Shown here piece by piece: positions 8,432 to 17,461 of a stretch of 64,000 nucleotides of DNA (positions are counted from its first letter, which is position 1; each line of letters opens with the position of its first letter). Position numbers and translations under genes: made by a program. The stretch lies in assembly GCA_024397955.1 (NCBI GenBank), contig CP073744.1:2429001-2493000 (forward strand). Reading direction: 5' to 3'. This stretch comes from a bacterium SCSIO 12696. GTDB taxonomy: Bacteria > Pseudomonadota > Gammaproteobacteria > Pseudomonadales > Porticoccaceae. The notes beneath the pieces were generated by a model, which was not told where the DNA came from, made no database searches, and worked only from the letters and a program-made list of their open reading frames with translations.

Positions 8432-9790
8432 TTATTCTGAAGCTACCAGACTTCCACGCAACGAATTCGGTAGCGCCTCTTCAATCAACACATCGGCGAA
8501 TGTGCCAATCAGGCTGTGGTCGTCGCAGCGGAAGTTCACCACCCGGTTGTTTTCGGTGCGGCTTTGCAATTGGCCGGGGTCTTTTTTGGAAATACCCGTC
8601 ACCAGCACTCGCTCGGTGTTGCCCACCATATGGCGACTGATGCGCATGGCGTTCTGGCTAATGCGGTCTTGCAATATTTTCAGGCGCTGCTTTTTCACGT
8701 CCGCCGGGGTTTCGTCGGGCAAATCGCTGGCGGGGGTGCCGGGGCGGGCGCTGTAAATAAAGCTGAAGCTGGTATCGAAACCGATGTCTTCAATCAGCTT
8801 CATGGTGTCGGCAAAGTCTTTTTCGCTCTCGCCGGGGAAGCCGATAATAAAATCGGAGGAAATGCTGATATCCGGCCGAATCTGGCGCAGTTTGCGAATT
8901 TTGGACTTGTATTCCAGCGCCGTGTGGCCACGCTTCATGGCCATCAGAATACGATCGGAACCGCTTTGCACCGGCAGGTGCAGGTGGCTGACCAGCTCCG
9001 GTACTTCCGCGTAAGCGGCAATCAGACTGTCGCTGAACTCCACCGGGTGGCTGGTGGTGTAGCGGATACGGTCGATGCCATCTACTTCCGCCACGTAGCC
9101 TACTAACTCTGCCATATCACAAACATCCCCTTCCGGGGTTTCGCCGCGATAGGCGTTGACGTTTTGCCCCAGCAGGTTGATCTCGCGAACCCCTTGCTCG
9201 GACAGGTGAGCCACCTCCGCCAGCACATCCGCCAACGGGCGACTGACTTCTTCGCCGCGGGTGTAGGGCACCACGCAGAAAGTACAGTACTTGGAGCAGC
9301 CTTCCATAATGGACACAAACGCAGTGGCGCCGTCCGCTTCCGGCTGCGGCAAGTTGTCGAACTTCTCAATCTCCGGGAAGCTGATGTCCACTACTACCGT
9401 ACCGTCGGACTGCTCGCTCTCGGTCATCATTTCCGGCAAGCGGTGCAGGGTTTGCGGGCCGAACACCAAATCCACAAAAGGCGCGCGCTTGGCAATGGCC
9501 TCACCTTCCTGGCTGGCCACACAGCCGCCCACCCCGATCACCACATCCGGGTTGGCCTCTTTAAATGGCCGCCAGCGTCCCAGTTGGTGGAATACTTTTT
9601 CCTGAGCTTTTTCGCGAATGGAGCAGGTGTTGAGCAGCAATACGTCCGCTTCCGCCGGATCGTCGGTGGTGACCATCTCGTGGCTCTCTCCCAGCAGGTC
9701 GCGCATACGAGCTGAGTCGTACTCGTTCATTTGGCAGCCGTGGGTGACGATATGCAGTTTTTTGACTGGCTTGTTTTCAGAGATGGTCAT
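8432..9790 (-). CDS. miaB: tRNA-2-methylthio-N6-isopentenyladenosine synthase
   Basis: 452 aa starting [26 protein letters not shown]. It shows the N-terminal UPF0004 domain with its cysteines, the radical-SAM cluster [16 protein letters not shown] (C-x3-C-x2-C), and a C-terminal TRAM domain. MiaB adds the methylthio group to i6A37 of tRNAs reading U-starting codons. The frame is open to 9853, but ATG 9790 gives the family N-terminus. In most relatives miaB directly precedes ybeZ; here about 2.5 kb with an AsnC-type regulator and PLP enzyme separates them. Confidence 0.96.
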   Translation of the reverse strand: MTISENKPVKKLHIVTHGCQMNEYDSARMRDLLGESHEMVTTDDPAEADVLLLNTCSIREKAQEKVFHQLGRWRPFKEANPDVVIGVGGCVASQEGEAIAKRAPFVDLVFGPQTLHRLPEMMTESEQSDGTVVVDISFPEIEKFDNLPQPEADGATAFVSIMEGCSKYCTFCVVPYTRGEEVSRPLADVLAEVAHLSEQGVREINLLGQNVNAYRGETPEGDVCDMAELVGYVAEVDGIDRIRYTTSHPVEFSDSLIAAYAEVPELVSHLHLPVQSGSDRILMAMKRGHTALEYKSKIRKLRQIRPDISISSDFIIGFPGESEKDFADTMKLIEDIGFDTSFSFIYSARPGTPASDLPDETPADVKKQRLKILQDRISQNAMRISRHMVGNTERVLVTGISKKDPGQLQSRTENNRVVNFRCDDHSLIGTFADVLIEEALPNSLRGSLVASE

Positions 9791-9957
9791 GCTGGTTAAA
9801 TAGTAGTCAAATTCAGGGGGCGCGAAGCATACCACAAAATAAACGCTACTCATGAGCAGTACACAGCTCCATGGTTTATCCCTCGCTCTTCATAATTACT
9901 ACGTCGTTTCTGCAACTTGATTATTTACAGTGCGCGCAACTGAAATCGGGAGTTGCT

Positions 9958-11355
9958 ATGAAGCGTTTGCCGTTGTTGTTAAAGGGTGGGGTGTTACTGC
10001 TGTTGGCGCTATTACTGCTAATACCGCTGAGTATGGTTGATAACCTGGTGAACGAGCGTATGGCACGCCAGCATCAGGTGGAAGCAGAGATTGCCAATAG
10101 CACTGCTTCGCAACAATGGCTCGCCGGGCCGCTGTTAACCATTCGCTATACCGAGCGCTGGACGGAACAGAAAGAGCGTCAGAAGAGTGATGGCGATAAA
10201 TTGTGGAGTGAGAGTTATAACGTGAAACGTGTTGCCAAGCGCGTTTTACGTGTTTACCCACAGCAGCTGCAGCTGGTTGGTCAGATGGCAGTAGAGCCTC
10301 GCTACCGAGGTATTTTTGCCGCTCAGGTGTACCACTTGAACAGTGCTCTTAACGGTCACTGGGAGCTGCCTGCTGTAGATACGCTTGCGACTCGGGACGG
10401 CAGCAAGGTGTCAGTTGACCGGGTGCAGATGTCCGTGCTGGTCAGTGATCGCAAGGGGTTTTTGAATCAGCCCCAGCTTGCACTGTCGACAGTGGGTGCC
10501 AAACCTCAGCAACACACCGTTCTTTTAAAGCCTGGCTCAGGCCTGGACGCCTGGAGCGCCGGTGTGCACGCAGACCTTCCTGTGAATGTGCTATCTGAAA
10601 CGTCCACTTGGCAGTTTGATATCAAGCTGTTGCTCCAGGGCACCAGCCGATTTGCACTGGTGCCGCTGGCGCATAACAATCAGCTGTCGCTGGCTGGAGA
10701 CTGGCCACACCCCAGTTTTGACGGTCATTTCTTGCCACTGGACAGGGCAGTTGAGGAGGCGCGCTTTAATGCAGAGTGGCAAGTCACCGCCATGGCCAGC
10801 TCCGCCCAGAGTGAACTCAAGCGGGGTTTGGCAGAAAACAACTTCTACCTGGGCAACCTTCAAAATATGGGAGTATCGTTGATTGACCCGGTTTCCGTGT
10901 ACTCCAATACCGATCGTGCTCTGAAATACGGCTTCTTGTTTGTAGGGCTGACGTTTGCGAGCTTCTTTCTCTATGAACTGCTGATGCGGTTGCGTATCCA
11001 CCCCATTCAATACGGCTTGGTAGGTTTGGCCCAGGCGTTATTTTTCCTGTTACTGCTGAGCTTATCGGAGCATATGGGATTTGGTGTTGCGTATTTGTTG
11101 GCCATGCTCTGCTGCGTAGGGTTGGTGGGTTACTATCTGGCCAGTGTGTTGGGCTCATTAAACCGTGGTGTGATTTTTGCGGTCGCCTTGGCTGGGGTTT
11201 ACGGCATGCTCTATATGTTGCTGCAATCAGAAGATTACGCACTACTGGGTGGTTCGTTGGCGTTGTTTGGTTTGTTGGTGGGGGCCATGGCACTGACCCG
11301 CAAGCTGGATTGGTATCGGCTGGAGTCCCAGTTGGGCAAACCCTCGGTGGATTAA
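9958..11355 (+). CDS. creD: Inner-membrane protein CreD
   Basis: 465 aa from ATG 9958, with GGGAG 6 nt upstream. One N-terminal helix (residues about 7-26), then a large periplasmic domain (to about 320), then a cluster of about five C-terminal helices, the CreD layout. CreD belongs to the CreBC regulon in enterics and Aeromonas/Stenotrophomonas and affects envelope integrity and colicin or beta-lactam responses. No creBC two-component genes are in the window. It is followed by a strong terminator. Confidence 0.9.
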   Translation: MKRLPLLLKGGVLLLLALLLLIPLSMVDNLVNERMARQHQVEAEIANSTASQQWLAGPLLTIRYTERWTEQKERQKSDGDKLWSESYNVKRVAKRVLRVYPQQLQLVGQMAVEPRYRGIFAAQVYHLNSALNGHWELPAVDTLATRDGSKVSVDRVQMSVLVSDRKGFLNQPQLALSTVGAKPQQHTVLLKPGSGLDAWSAGVHADLPVNVLSETSTWQFDIKLLLQGTSRFALVPLAHNNQLSLAGDWPHPSFDGHFLPLDRAVEEARFNAEWQVTAMASSAQSELKRGLAENNFYLGNLQNMGVSLIDPVSVYSNTDRALKYGFLFVGLTFASFFLYELLMRLRIHPIQYGLVGLAQALFFLLLLSLSEHMGFGVAYLLAMLCCVGLVGYYLASVLGSLNRGVIFAVALAGVYGMLYMLLQSEDYALLGGSLALFGLLVGAMALTRKLDWYRLESQLGKPSVD

Positions 11356-11386
11356 ACGGCACTATTAGCAGTAGTCGCGCTTGCTT

Positions 11387-11411
11387 GCGCCGCTTTGCGG
11401 CGCTTTTTTTT
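11387..11411 (+). terminator. Rho-independent terminator of creD
   Basis: Perfect 7-bp stem GCGCCGC / GCGGCGC with a TTT loop, followed by eight T. It ends where the convergent Rdx gene stops. Confidence 0.9.
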
Positions 11412-11688
11412 ATTTCTTATCGGAGTGCCCCAGGTCATGTTCTGGGGCAATGCGATCACGCACCAGTTGCTTCAGCTCGGTGATTTCCGGAAAGCGGCCC
11501 TGCTGTTTGCGAGACCATAAAGAAGCGCCATCCAGCCGAATTTCAAAGATACCGCCTTCGGTACCTGGTTTCAGGGTGAGTTGGTCGAGCTCACCTTCGA
11601 AGGTGGTCAACAGTTCCTGAGCCATCCAGGAGGCGCGCATCAGCCAACGGCAGCCGGTGCAATACTCAATTTCAATATGGTTGCTCAT
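11410..11688 (-). CDS. SelT/SelW/SelH-like (Rdx) thioredoxin-fold protein
   Basis: 92 aa. The CTGC pair at residues 10-13 is the redox CxxC of the Rdx family, bacterial Cys-containing relatives of selenoprotein W, and FEIRLDGASLWSRKQQGRFPE matches the family's second half. Small cytosolic redox protein of unknown partner. It converges on creD and shares that gene's terminator region. Confidence 0.85.
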   Translation of the reverse strand: MSNHIEIEYCTGCRWLMRASWMAQELLTTFEGELDQLTLKPGTEGGIFEIRLDGASLWSRKQQGRFPEITELKQLVRDRIAPEHDLGHSDKK

Positions 11689-11803
11689 GGTACTCTCCTC
11701 TGATCAATGGTTCACATTTTGTCAGTGTTTGCAGGGTGACACCAGTGCTGTGGGGGTGTATCCTTCGCGCCCATTTTCTGCCAACGCGCTTTGATTGAGC
11801 TCT

Positions 11804-12139
11804 ATGTCCAAAACACCGGTTTATCGCGTTACCTTCTTCAATCAGAATGAAGTGTACGAAATTTACTGCCGCCACGTGTATCAGAGTGATCTCTGGGGTT
11901 TTCTTGAGGTGGAAGAGTTTGTGTTTAACGAACGCAGCCAGATGATTGTTGATCCGGCGGAAGAAAAGTTGAAAACCGAATTTGCCACCGTCAAGCGCAC
12001 CTTTGTTCCCATGCACAACGTGGTGCGTATCGACGAAGTGGAGAAGGAAGGCACCGGTAAAATCACCGAGGCCAAGCCCGGCTCTAACGTCAGTCAGTTT
12101 CCGTTTCCCAGCGCTGGCGGTAAGCCCGCTGCCGAGTAG
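11804..12139 (+). CDS. DUF1820 family protein
   Basis: 111 aa, beginning MSKTPVYRVTFFNQNEVYEIYCRHV if read from ATG 11804. The pattern of YRVTFxNQ followed by GFLEVEEFVF is that of the DUF1820 family, cytosolic proteins of unknown function common in gammaproteobacteria. Residues 1-85 are conserved-looking and the tail is Gly/Pro/Ala-rich. A TTG at 11795 in frame is an alternative start. It stands alone on its strand. Confidence 0.8.
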   Translation: MSKTPVYRVTFFNQNEVYEIYCRHVYQSDLWGFLEVEEFVFNERSQMIVDPAEEKLKTEFATVKRTFVPMHNVVRIDEVEKEGTGKITEAKPGSNVSQFPFPSAGGKPAAE

Positions 12140-12163
12140 CTACTACCATCTTCGTTTCTGGAT

Positions 12164-12772
12164 TTAAAATATCCACCAGCCGTCGATCTTGTCATCCAGC
12201 TTGGCTTTACAGCTTTTGAGTTGGGTGTTGTAGCGTTCGGCCTGGCGCTTCACTTTGTTGGCCACCCCAAGTAACCATTTTTTGCTCTGGTAGCTCTTGC
12301 GGGCATAGCCGCCTCTGCCCTCGTGGTAGGCCAAATACTGATTGTAGGTATCCCACTTCGATACTTTCAGACGACGCTGGGTGGTATGGGTGTACCAGCC
12401 GATAAAGTCGATGGCGTCGTCAAAATCGTCACGATCTGCTCCGGAACGGCCGGTGGCTTTCCGGTAATCCTTCCAGGCCGGGTTCTGTGCCTGGGCATAT
12501 CCGTAGGCAGAGGATTGTCGCGGTAGGGGGATAAACAGGAACCATTTGCGCTTGGGCTGAGCGTTGTGCACGAATCGGGACTCCTGATGCATGATCGCCA
12601 TCATCACGTGAATGGGAGTGCCCCAACGCTTATTCGCGTCGATGGCGGCTTCGTACCAATCTGTTTCTCCATAAAAGATGTCACACAAATCATTCGGGTC
12701 GTCGGGCCGATACGCCGAACAGCCTGCCAACAGGGTAGCCATCGCCAGTATTGTGAGAGCACGTTTAATCAT
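12164..12772 (-). CDS. Lytic transglycosylase SLT-domain lipoprotein
   Basis: About 202 aa. The N-terminus MIKRALTILAMATLLAGC is a lipoprotein signal with lipobox LAGC, so it should be anchored to the outer membrane after Lnt processing. MAIMHQESRF near residue 70 carries the catalytic Glu of SLT transglycosylases, followed by SAYGYAQAQ, the family's second motif. It cleaves peptidoglycan between MurNAc and GlcNAc. In-frame ATGs at 12784 and 12799 are alternative starts; I prefer 12772 because the signal peptide is then of normal shape. Confidence 0.85.
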   Translation of the reverse strand: MIKRALTILAMATLLAGCSAYRPDDPNDLCDIFYGETDWYEAAIDANKRWGTPIHVMMAIMHQESRFVHNAQPKRKWFLFIPLPRQSSAYGYAQAQNPAWKDYRKATGRSGADRDDFDDAIDFIGWYTHTTQRRLKVSKWDTYNQYLAYHEGRGGYARKSYQSKKWLLGVANKVKRQAERYNTQLKSCKAKLDDKIDGWWIF

Positions 12773-12843
12773 GGCGGCAATCATAATCCGATTTTGCACA
12801 CAGGTGTGGGACGACCTTGGTATTTGCTGCTATACCTTTACCT

Positions 12844-13797
12844 ATGGAGTATTCGAAACTCAAACATTTGGCCGGCGAACAGCAATGGTTTAGCCAGCGG
12901 CAAATTGCCCAATGGTTACAGGTAAAAACCACCATTGTGGCGGATTTGATTCGATACTTGTTCAAAACCGGCGAATTTGACCCCGATAGCCACTGTGTGA
13001 AGCAACAGATGGTACAAACTGAGGGGGCACGACAAGTACGCCGCGAGGTCAATTGCTACAGCCGTCAAGTGGTTCTAGCGGTTGCCTGGCGAGTCCATTC
13101 AGAGGCCGGTGAGGCGTTTCGATGCTGGGCGTCAGAATTGTTGGAGCAACAGCTTTGCCAAGGCTTCACGGTGTGCGAGGAGCAGCTCGCCGATTCAGCC
13201 AGTTCGCAGCGGGCGTTACGCTCTGTTCTTGAGGGGCTGCCAGTTGGCAATACACCTTGCGCAGCCGATAGCAGCGATGGGCAGTTAGCAACGCTGCTGG
13301 AAGCAGTGCATTTGACGTTGCTCAAGCTTTACGAATTTGACAGCCAGCGGGTGACGTTGCGTAACACCAGTATGTTGGCCGCCCAGCCGTTGGATTACTT
13401 CGAAGCGGATCATGGGGTTCGCTGGCTCCGTGATGCACTGTTTCCAGAGGGGGATGCAGGCGGTTTTGGTTGTGAAAAGCCGGGCCAATTGGAAGCGTTG
13501 TTGATGGTGGTGTTTGGCGCTGATAAGCCCCGCTATTCCAGTATTGAGCAAAAGGCGATCTATTTACTCTGGTTGGTGATCCACCGTCGTCCATTTGAAG
13601 AGGGCAATGTACAGCTGGCTGTATTTCTGTTTGCTTGGTTCTTGCAGCGCAACGGCTTGTGGCAGAGGGAGGATGGCAGTCGACGCCTACAAAACAGCGC
13701 TTTGGTTTCTATGGCATTGCTTATAGCGCGCAGCAGCGACGAAGAGTGCGATCTTGTGGTGTCGCTGCTGGCGGGATTGATTAACCGGGAGAATTGA
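12844..13797 (+). CDS. RhuM-like/Fic fusion protein with degenerate Fic motif
   Basis: 317 aa. Residues about 1-115 resemble the RhuM (virulence protein) family: a short helix-turn-helix-like start (FSQRQIAQWLQVKTTIVADL), then NCYSRQVVLAVAWRVHSEAGEAFRCWA. The C-terminal part (about 155-317) looks like the Fic/Doc fold: IEQKAIYLLWLVIHRRPFEEGN. Active Fic enzymes carry HPFxDGNKR or similar; here the His is Arg and the two residues after GN are VQ, so nucleotidyl transfer looks lost. RhuM-Fic fusions are known, but their role is not. A pseudo-enzyme or DNA-binding regulator is possible. Flanked by unrelated genes on the opposite strand. Confidence 0.75.
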   Translation: MEYSKLKHLAGEQQWFSQRQIAQWLQVKTTIVADLIRYLFKTGEFDPDSHCVKQQMVQTEGARQVRREVNCYSRQVVLAVAWRVHSEAGEAFRCWASELLEQQLCQGFTVCEEQLADSASSQRALRSVLEGLPVGNTPCAADSSDGQLATLLEAVHLTLLKLYEFDSQRVTLRNTSMLAAQPLDYFEADHGVRWLRDALFPEGDAGGFGCEKPGQLEALLMVVFGADKPRYSSIEQKAIYLLWLVIHRRPFEEGNVQLAVFLFAWFLQRNGLWQREDGSRRLQNSALVSMALLIARSSDEECDLVVSLLAGLINREN

Positions 13798-13849
13798 TTC
13801 GGCTGCGGGCGACGAGCTGCTCGCAGCCAGTAGCCCGCTGCTCGACGCT

Positions 13850-14296
13850 TTACTGCATGTCCTCTGGCAATTTACTGGGGTCAAACTCGCCAACCTTGGT
13901 AGCGAAGCTCCAACGATAGCCATCCAGATCTTTGGCGCTGTACATGCGGTCACCCCAGAACATATCTTCTGGCTCCATGGTCACTTCTGCGCTACTGGCG
14001 GTTGCTTGTTGGTGGTGTTTGTTCACATCTTCACAATACACAAACAGGCCAATTCCCTGGTCGCCGCCGGTACTGTTCGGGCTGCGAGCGCTGTTCTCCC
14101 AGGCACCTTCCAGGCCCAACATGAGGCGCACACTTCCGAAGATCATTTCGCAGTGAATAATTTCGCCTTTCTGTACCAAAGGCTCTCCGTCTCGCTGAAA
14201 GCCGAAGGCTTTTTCGTAGAAGTCCATGGCGGCTTCTGGGTCTTTTACCACTAAATAGGGCATCAGTTGTGGGCAATTGTCGGGCATAAAAGACAT
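13850..14296 (-). CDS. VOC/PhnB-like glyoxalase-fold protein
   Basis: 148 aa, with LMPYLVVKDPEAAMDFYEKAFGF at the start and MYSAKDLDGYRWSFAT near the end. This is the vicinal oxygen chelate/glyoxalase fold in the PhnB-like branch (DxxGYRW). These bind a metal and act on small molecules or give antibiotic tolerance; no substrate can be named. Single gene between convergent and divergent neighbours. Confidence 0.8.
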   Translation of the reverse strand: MSFMPDNCPQLMPYLVVKDPEAAMDFYEKAFGFQRDGEPLVQKGEIIHCEMIFGSVRLMLGLEGAWENSARSPNSTGGDQGIGLFVYCEDVNKHHQQATASSAEVTMEPEDMFWGDRMYSAKDLDGYRWSFATKVGEFDPSKLPEDMQ

Positions 14297-14569
14297 GGGG
14301 ATTCCTTGTTGGTCATTACTAAATGGTGTGGAAAGTATAGTGCAGTAATAGCGTCGAGAGGTTTCGACTGATGCCTTACGTCGGCAAATATTGACAAACT
14401 TGAGTACAGCTCACACCATGAATGCGACCGCTCATTATCCATTGGCGAGTGTTTGCCAACTGGTCGGCAAAATTGCCGTGATTGGGTTACAGGACGTGCT
14501 CCGGTCCGCAGGGTATAAATTACCCCAAACATAATTACTAAATATAATTAATAGTGATCGGAGGCAGGT

Positions 14570-14770
14570 GTGATTAAATTGTGTCCCAAGTGTGTTCTTG
14601 CGGTAGGTGTGGGTTTATTGGCCAGCGTCGGCTTGGCGCTTTGCGTTAAAAACGCACATCTGTGGAGTGTTTTTGCGTTGGTGGCGGCCGTTGGTGCCTG
14701 CATGTTGTTGGGTGAAACCCTGCCCGCAGAAGATTCAGAGTCAAAGCAGCGTACAAGTCATAGCCACTAA
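14570..14770 (+). CDS. Small two-helix membrane protein, unknown
   Basis: 66 aa from a GTG with GGAGG upstream, a good ribosome site that supports translation. Residues about 8-26 and 30-47 are hydrophobic helices; N-terminal CPKC could bind metal or be a redox pair; the tail is polar and ends SHSH. The 270-nt region before it is A/T-rich near 14530-14555 and may hold its promoter. I do not recognise the family. Confidence 0.6.
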   Translation: MIKLCPKCVLAVGVGLLASVGLALCVKNAHLWSVFALVAAVGACMLLGETLPAEDSESKQRTSHSH

Positions 14771-14793
14771 ATCAATTATCACTGTTAAATAAT

Positions 14794-15276
14794 CTAATCT
14801 TTCAGTGCTTTATAGCCACCGCTGTGAAACAGTAACGGTGGTTCGTCATTGCAATCAAAATCTTCTACGCGCCCAACCAAAATGATGTGGTCGCCGCCAT
14901 CGTGCTGTTGTTCCATGGTGCAGATAAAGCGGGCGCTGTAATCTTCTAGTAGCGGTGTGCCATTGTCGTCTGCCTGCCATGTGACGGCGGCAAATTTATT
15001 GTTTTCTTTGGACGCAAACGTATTGGACACACTTTGTTGTTCAGCGGTCAGTACGTGAATGGCAAAGTGCTCGGCGTTGGTAAAGCTGTGAAAACAGCTG
15101 GATTGTTTGGCGATACTCCAAAGAACCAACGGCGGCTCCAGGGATACCGATGAAAAGCTGTTGGCGGTCATGCCTTCAGGGGTGCCATCGGATTTGCTGG
15201 TGGTGATAACGGTAACCCCGGTGGCAAAGCAGCCAAGGGCGTTTCTCAATTGTCGTTGTTGGTCTGCAGAAGACAT
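14794..15276 (-). CDS. Flavin reductase-like FMN-binding protein
   Basis: 160 aa from ATG 15276. FATGVTVITTSKSDGTPEGM and NSFSSVSLEPPLVLWSIAK are the signature of the flavin reductase (RutF/HpaC-like) split-barrel fold, which binds FMN and reduces it with NAD(P)H for a partner monooxygenase. No monooxygenase is adjacent. The frame is open to 15390, but the upstream residues do not look like the family. It lies on the same strand as the Lrp gene at 15335. Confidence 0.85.
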   Translation of the reverse strand: MSSADQQRQLRNALGCFATGVTVITTSKSDGTPEGMTANSFSSVSLEPPLVLWSIAKQSSCFHSFTNAEHFAIHVLTAEQQSVSNTFASKENNKFAAVTWQADDNGTPLLEDYSARFICTMEQQHDGGDHIILVGRVEDFDCNDEPPLLFHSGGYKALKD

Positions 15277-15334
15277 CGTTCTTTTATTGTTGATATCACG
15301 GTGGCTGGATTGTGCCTGAGGCTGATGGCAATAG

Positions 15335-15817
15335 CTACAGTTGTGGCAGGGAGAGGGCGGTTTCCGATTTGACCTCTTGCATGGAAACATAGGTGTGTGT
15401 TTCGCGCACGTTGGGAATGCTGGCCAGTTGTTCGCCCAAAAAGCGGCGGTAGGACTGCATGTCCTGAGTGCGAATTTTCAACAGATAGTCAAAGCCTCCA
15501 GACATCATGTGGCACTCCAAAACCTCGTCGATTTGACGCACGGCACTGTTGAAATCGTCCAGGTCTTTGGTGGATGTACTTTGCAGCGACACCTGAATAA
15601 ACGCCAACAGCCCCGCTTGCAGCTTGTAGGGGTCTAAAAGGCAAGTGTAGCGTTGAATATAACCTTCACGTTCCAACCGCTTGACGCGCTCCAGGCAGGG
15701 AGGTGGCGTCAGGTGAACCAGCTCGGCGAGTTCAACGTTGGATATCTTGCTGTTCCGTTGCAGCAGCTTAAGAATCTGTAGATCCACTCGGTCCAGAGGT
15801 TTGTTTTTTCGAGTCAT
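15335..15817 (-). CDS. Lrp-family regulator, probable PutR-type
   Basis: 160 aa starting MTRKNKPLDRVDLQILKLL. HTH at about 10-65 with the Lrp variant TPPPCLERVKRLEREGYI, and a RAM domain at 70-150. It is divergent from the Xaa-Pro dipeptidase and putA genes. PutR, an Lrp-type activator of proline dehydrogenase in several proteobacteria, is the likely functional analogue, and the non-regulatory PutA nearby lacks its own DNA-binding domain. In-frame upstream ATGs exist, but 15817 matches family length. Confidence 0.85.
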   Translation of the reverse strand: MTRKNKPLDRVDLQILKLLQRNSKISNVELAELVHLTPPPCLERVKRLEREGYIQRYTCLLDPYKLQAGLLAFIQVSLQSTSTKDLDDFNSAVRQIDEVLECHMMSGGFDYLLKIRTQDMQSYRRFLGEQLASIPNVRETHTYVSMQEVKSETALSLPQL

Positions 15818-15986
15818 AGCTATCGCTGGTCTGTGTGTAGCCATCATTGTATGTGTTCTCATCGGCAACATCACCACTGCCCAGGCAGCGGTTTGGCTCT
15901 GGTAAATCCACAGCTCACTACATATCAGTAGACTTTCACGCCAATTTGCTTGTATCTTCGGGTTTTACTCGCTTGAGCCAGAAGGT

Positions 15987-17330
15987 ATGTCAGCCAACGA
16001 ACAAGCCCCACTTTCTGAACTGTTTCACCAGCACATCAGTAACAAGTTTTCAGTGTTTCTCACTACCATGGAACGCTGTGGCTGGGAGCACTTGCTGATT
16101 TCCTCCGGGGCGGAGCTGGTGCAGTTTCGCGATGATCAACATTACCCGTTTAAGGTGAACCCCTATTTCAAGGAGTGGTTGCCACTGACGGAGCGGCCTA
16201 ACTGTTACCTGCTGATTTCTGAAGATGAAGTACGCCCCAAGCTGTTTGTAAAAGCCTGTCAGGATTACTGGCACAGCACCCCGGAAACCTTGCGTGATGG
16301 ATACGATGGGGCCATTGATGTGGTGCCTTACCAAGACACTGCCGGGCTATTCGCCCAATTGCCCAGAGACACTCGTTGGCTGGCGTATTTGGGTCCCAAA
16401 ATGACCGCCATGTCTGGCTTTAGCGATACCCAGCGCAACCCGCAGGGGCTCATGAACCAGATTGATTGGCTGAGAGCGATAAAAAGCCCTTATGAGCAAA
16501 CCTGTATCCGCCGCGCCAATGAGATTGCCGCTCGCGGCCATAAAGCCGCAGAGAGGGCTTTTAAAGCCGGCAAATCGGAAGTAGAGATTCACCTGGATTA
16601 TCTTCAGGCGGTGAAGTGCAGTGACCAGCATTTGCCGTACGGAGCCATTGTGGCACTCAATGAAAATGCTGGCGTTCTTCACCACACACGCTTGCAGCGC
16701 CAGGCACCGGATGAAATGCGTTCTTTTTTGCTCGATGCCGGGGTCAGTGTTAACGGTTATGCGTCAGATATTACCCGTACCTACGCGGCCAAAAAGAAAT
16801 CCACCTTCCATAAACTGGTCAGCGCTCTTGATGAGGCTCAGCAAGCGCTCATAGACACCATCGTGCCGGGCATGAGCTATGTGGATTTGCACATGGATAT
16901 GCATCGCCGCATCGGTGAGATTTTAATTGAGTTTGACGTTCTGACCTGTGACCTGGATACGGCCATGGAGTTGGGTCTTACCCTACCTTTCCTGCCCCAT
17001 GGCCTGGGGCATTTGTTGGGTGTGCAGGTGCATGACAAGGGTGGGCACCAGCTTGCCCCTGATGGTGGTGACAGCCCGCCGCCGCTTCACCATCCGCATC
17101 TGCGCCTTACCCGTACCATCGAAGTAGGGCAGGTATTCACCATCGAACCGGGAATTTACTTTATTCCAATGCTGTTACAACCCGTACGAGATGGTGTGTA
17201 CAGTGGCCATATTAACTGGGATAAAGTGGATGAGCTTATGCCCTATGGTGGCGTTCGAATTGAAGACAACGTCCTGGTTACACCGGATGGCATAGAGAAT
17301 ATGACCAGAAAAGCGTTTGATTGTGCTTAG
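15987..17330 (+). CDS. pepQ: Xaa-Pro dipeptidase (M24B metallopeptidase)
   Basis: 447 aa, close to the usual length of PepQ. The N-terminal domain spans about 1-160 and the pita-bread domain about 165-447. The five metal ligands are visible in order: LDAGVSVNGYASDITRTY (two Asp), PHGLGHLLGVQVHD (His), TIEPGIYF (Glu) and GGVRIEDN (Glu). It cleaves dipeptides ending in proline, releasing proline. The downstream putA would burn that proline, and a GAAGG ribosome site lies before ATG 15987. Confidence 0.93.
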   Translation: MSANEQAPLSELFHQHISNKFSVFLTTMERCGWEHLLISSGAELVQFRDDQHYPFKVNPYFKEWLPLTERPNCYLLISEDEVRPKLFVKACQDYWHSTPETLRDGYDGAIDVVPYQDTAGLFAQLPRDTRWLAYLGPKMTAMSGFSDTQRNPQGLMNQIDWLRAIKSPYEQTCIRRANEIAARGHKAAERAFKAGKSEVEIHLDYLQAVKCSDQHLPYGAIVALNENAGVLHHTRLQRQAPDEMRSFLLDAGVSVNGYASDITRTYAAKKKSTFHKLVSALDEAQQALIDTIVPGMSYVDLHMDMHRRIGEILIEFDVLTCDLDTAMELGLTLPFLPHGLGHLLGVQVHDKGGHQLAPDGGDSPPPLHHPHLRLTRTIEVGQVFTIEPGIYFIPMLLQPVRDGVYSGHINWDKVDELMPYGGVRIEDNVLVTPDGIENMTRKAFDCA

Positions 17331-17461
17331 CTAATAAAATTAGGCTTAAATGCTGTTTTTGTGATTTTTGAAAATATTAAACGCTGAATTTATGGAATAA
17401 TTATCTAGTCTTTGTTCGATAATAGGCTTCTGTGGCTGTCAATAAATCACGGAGCCTGCCC

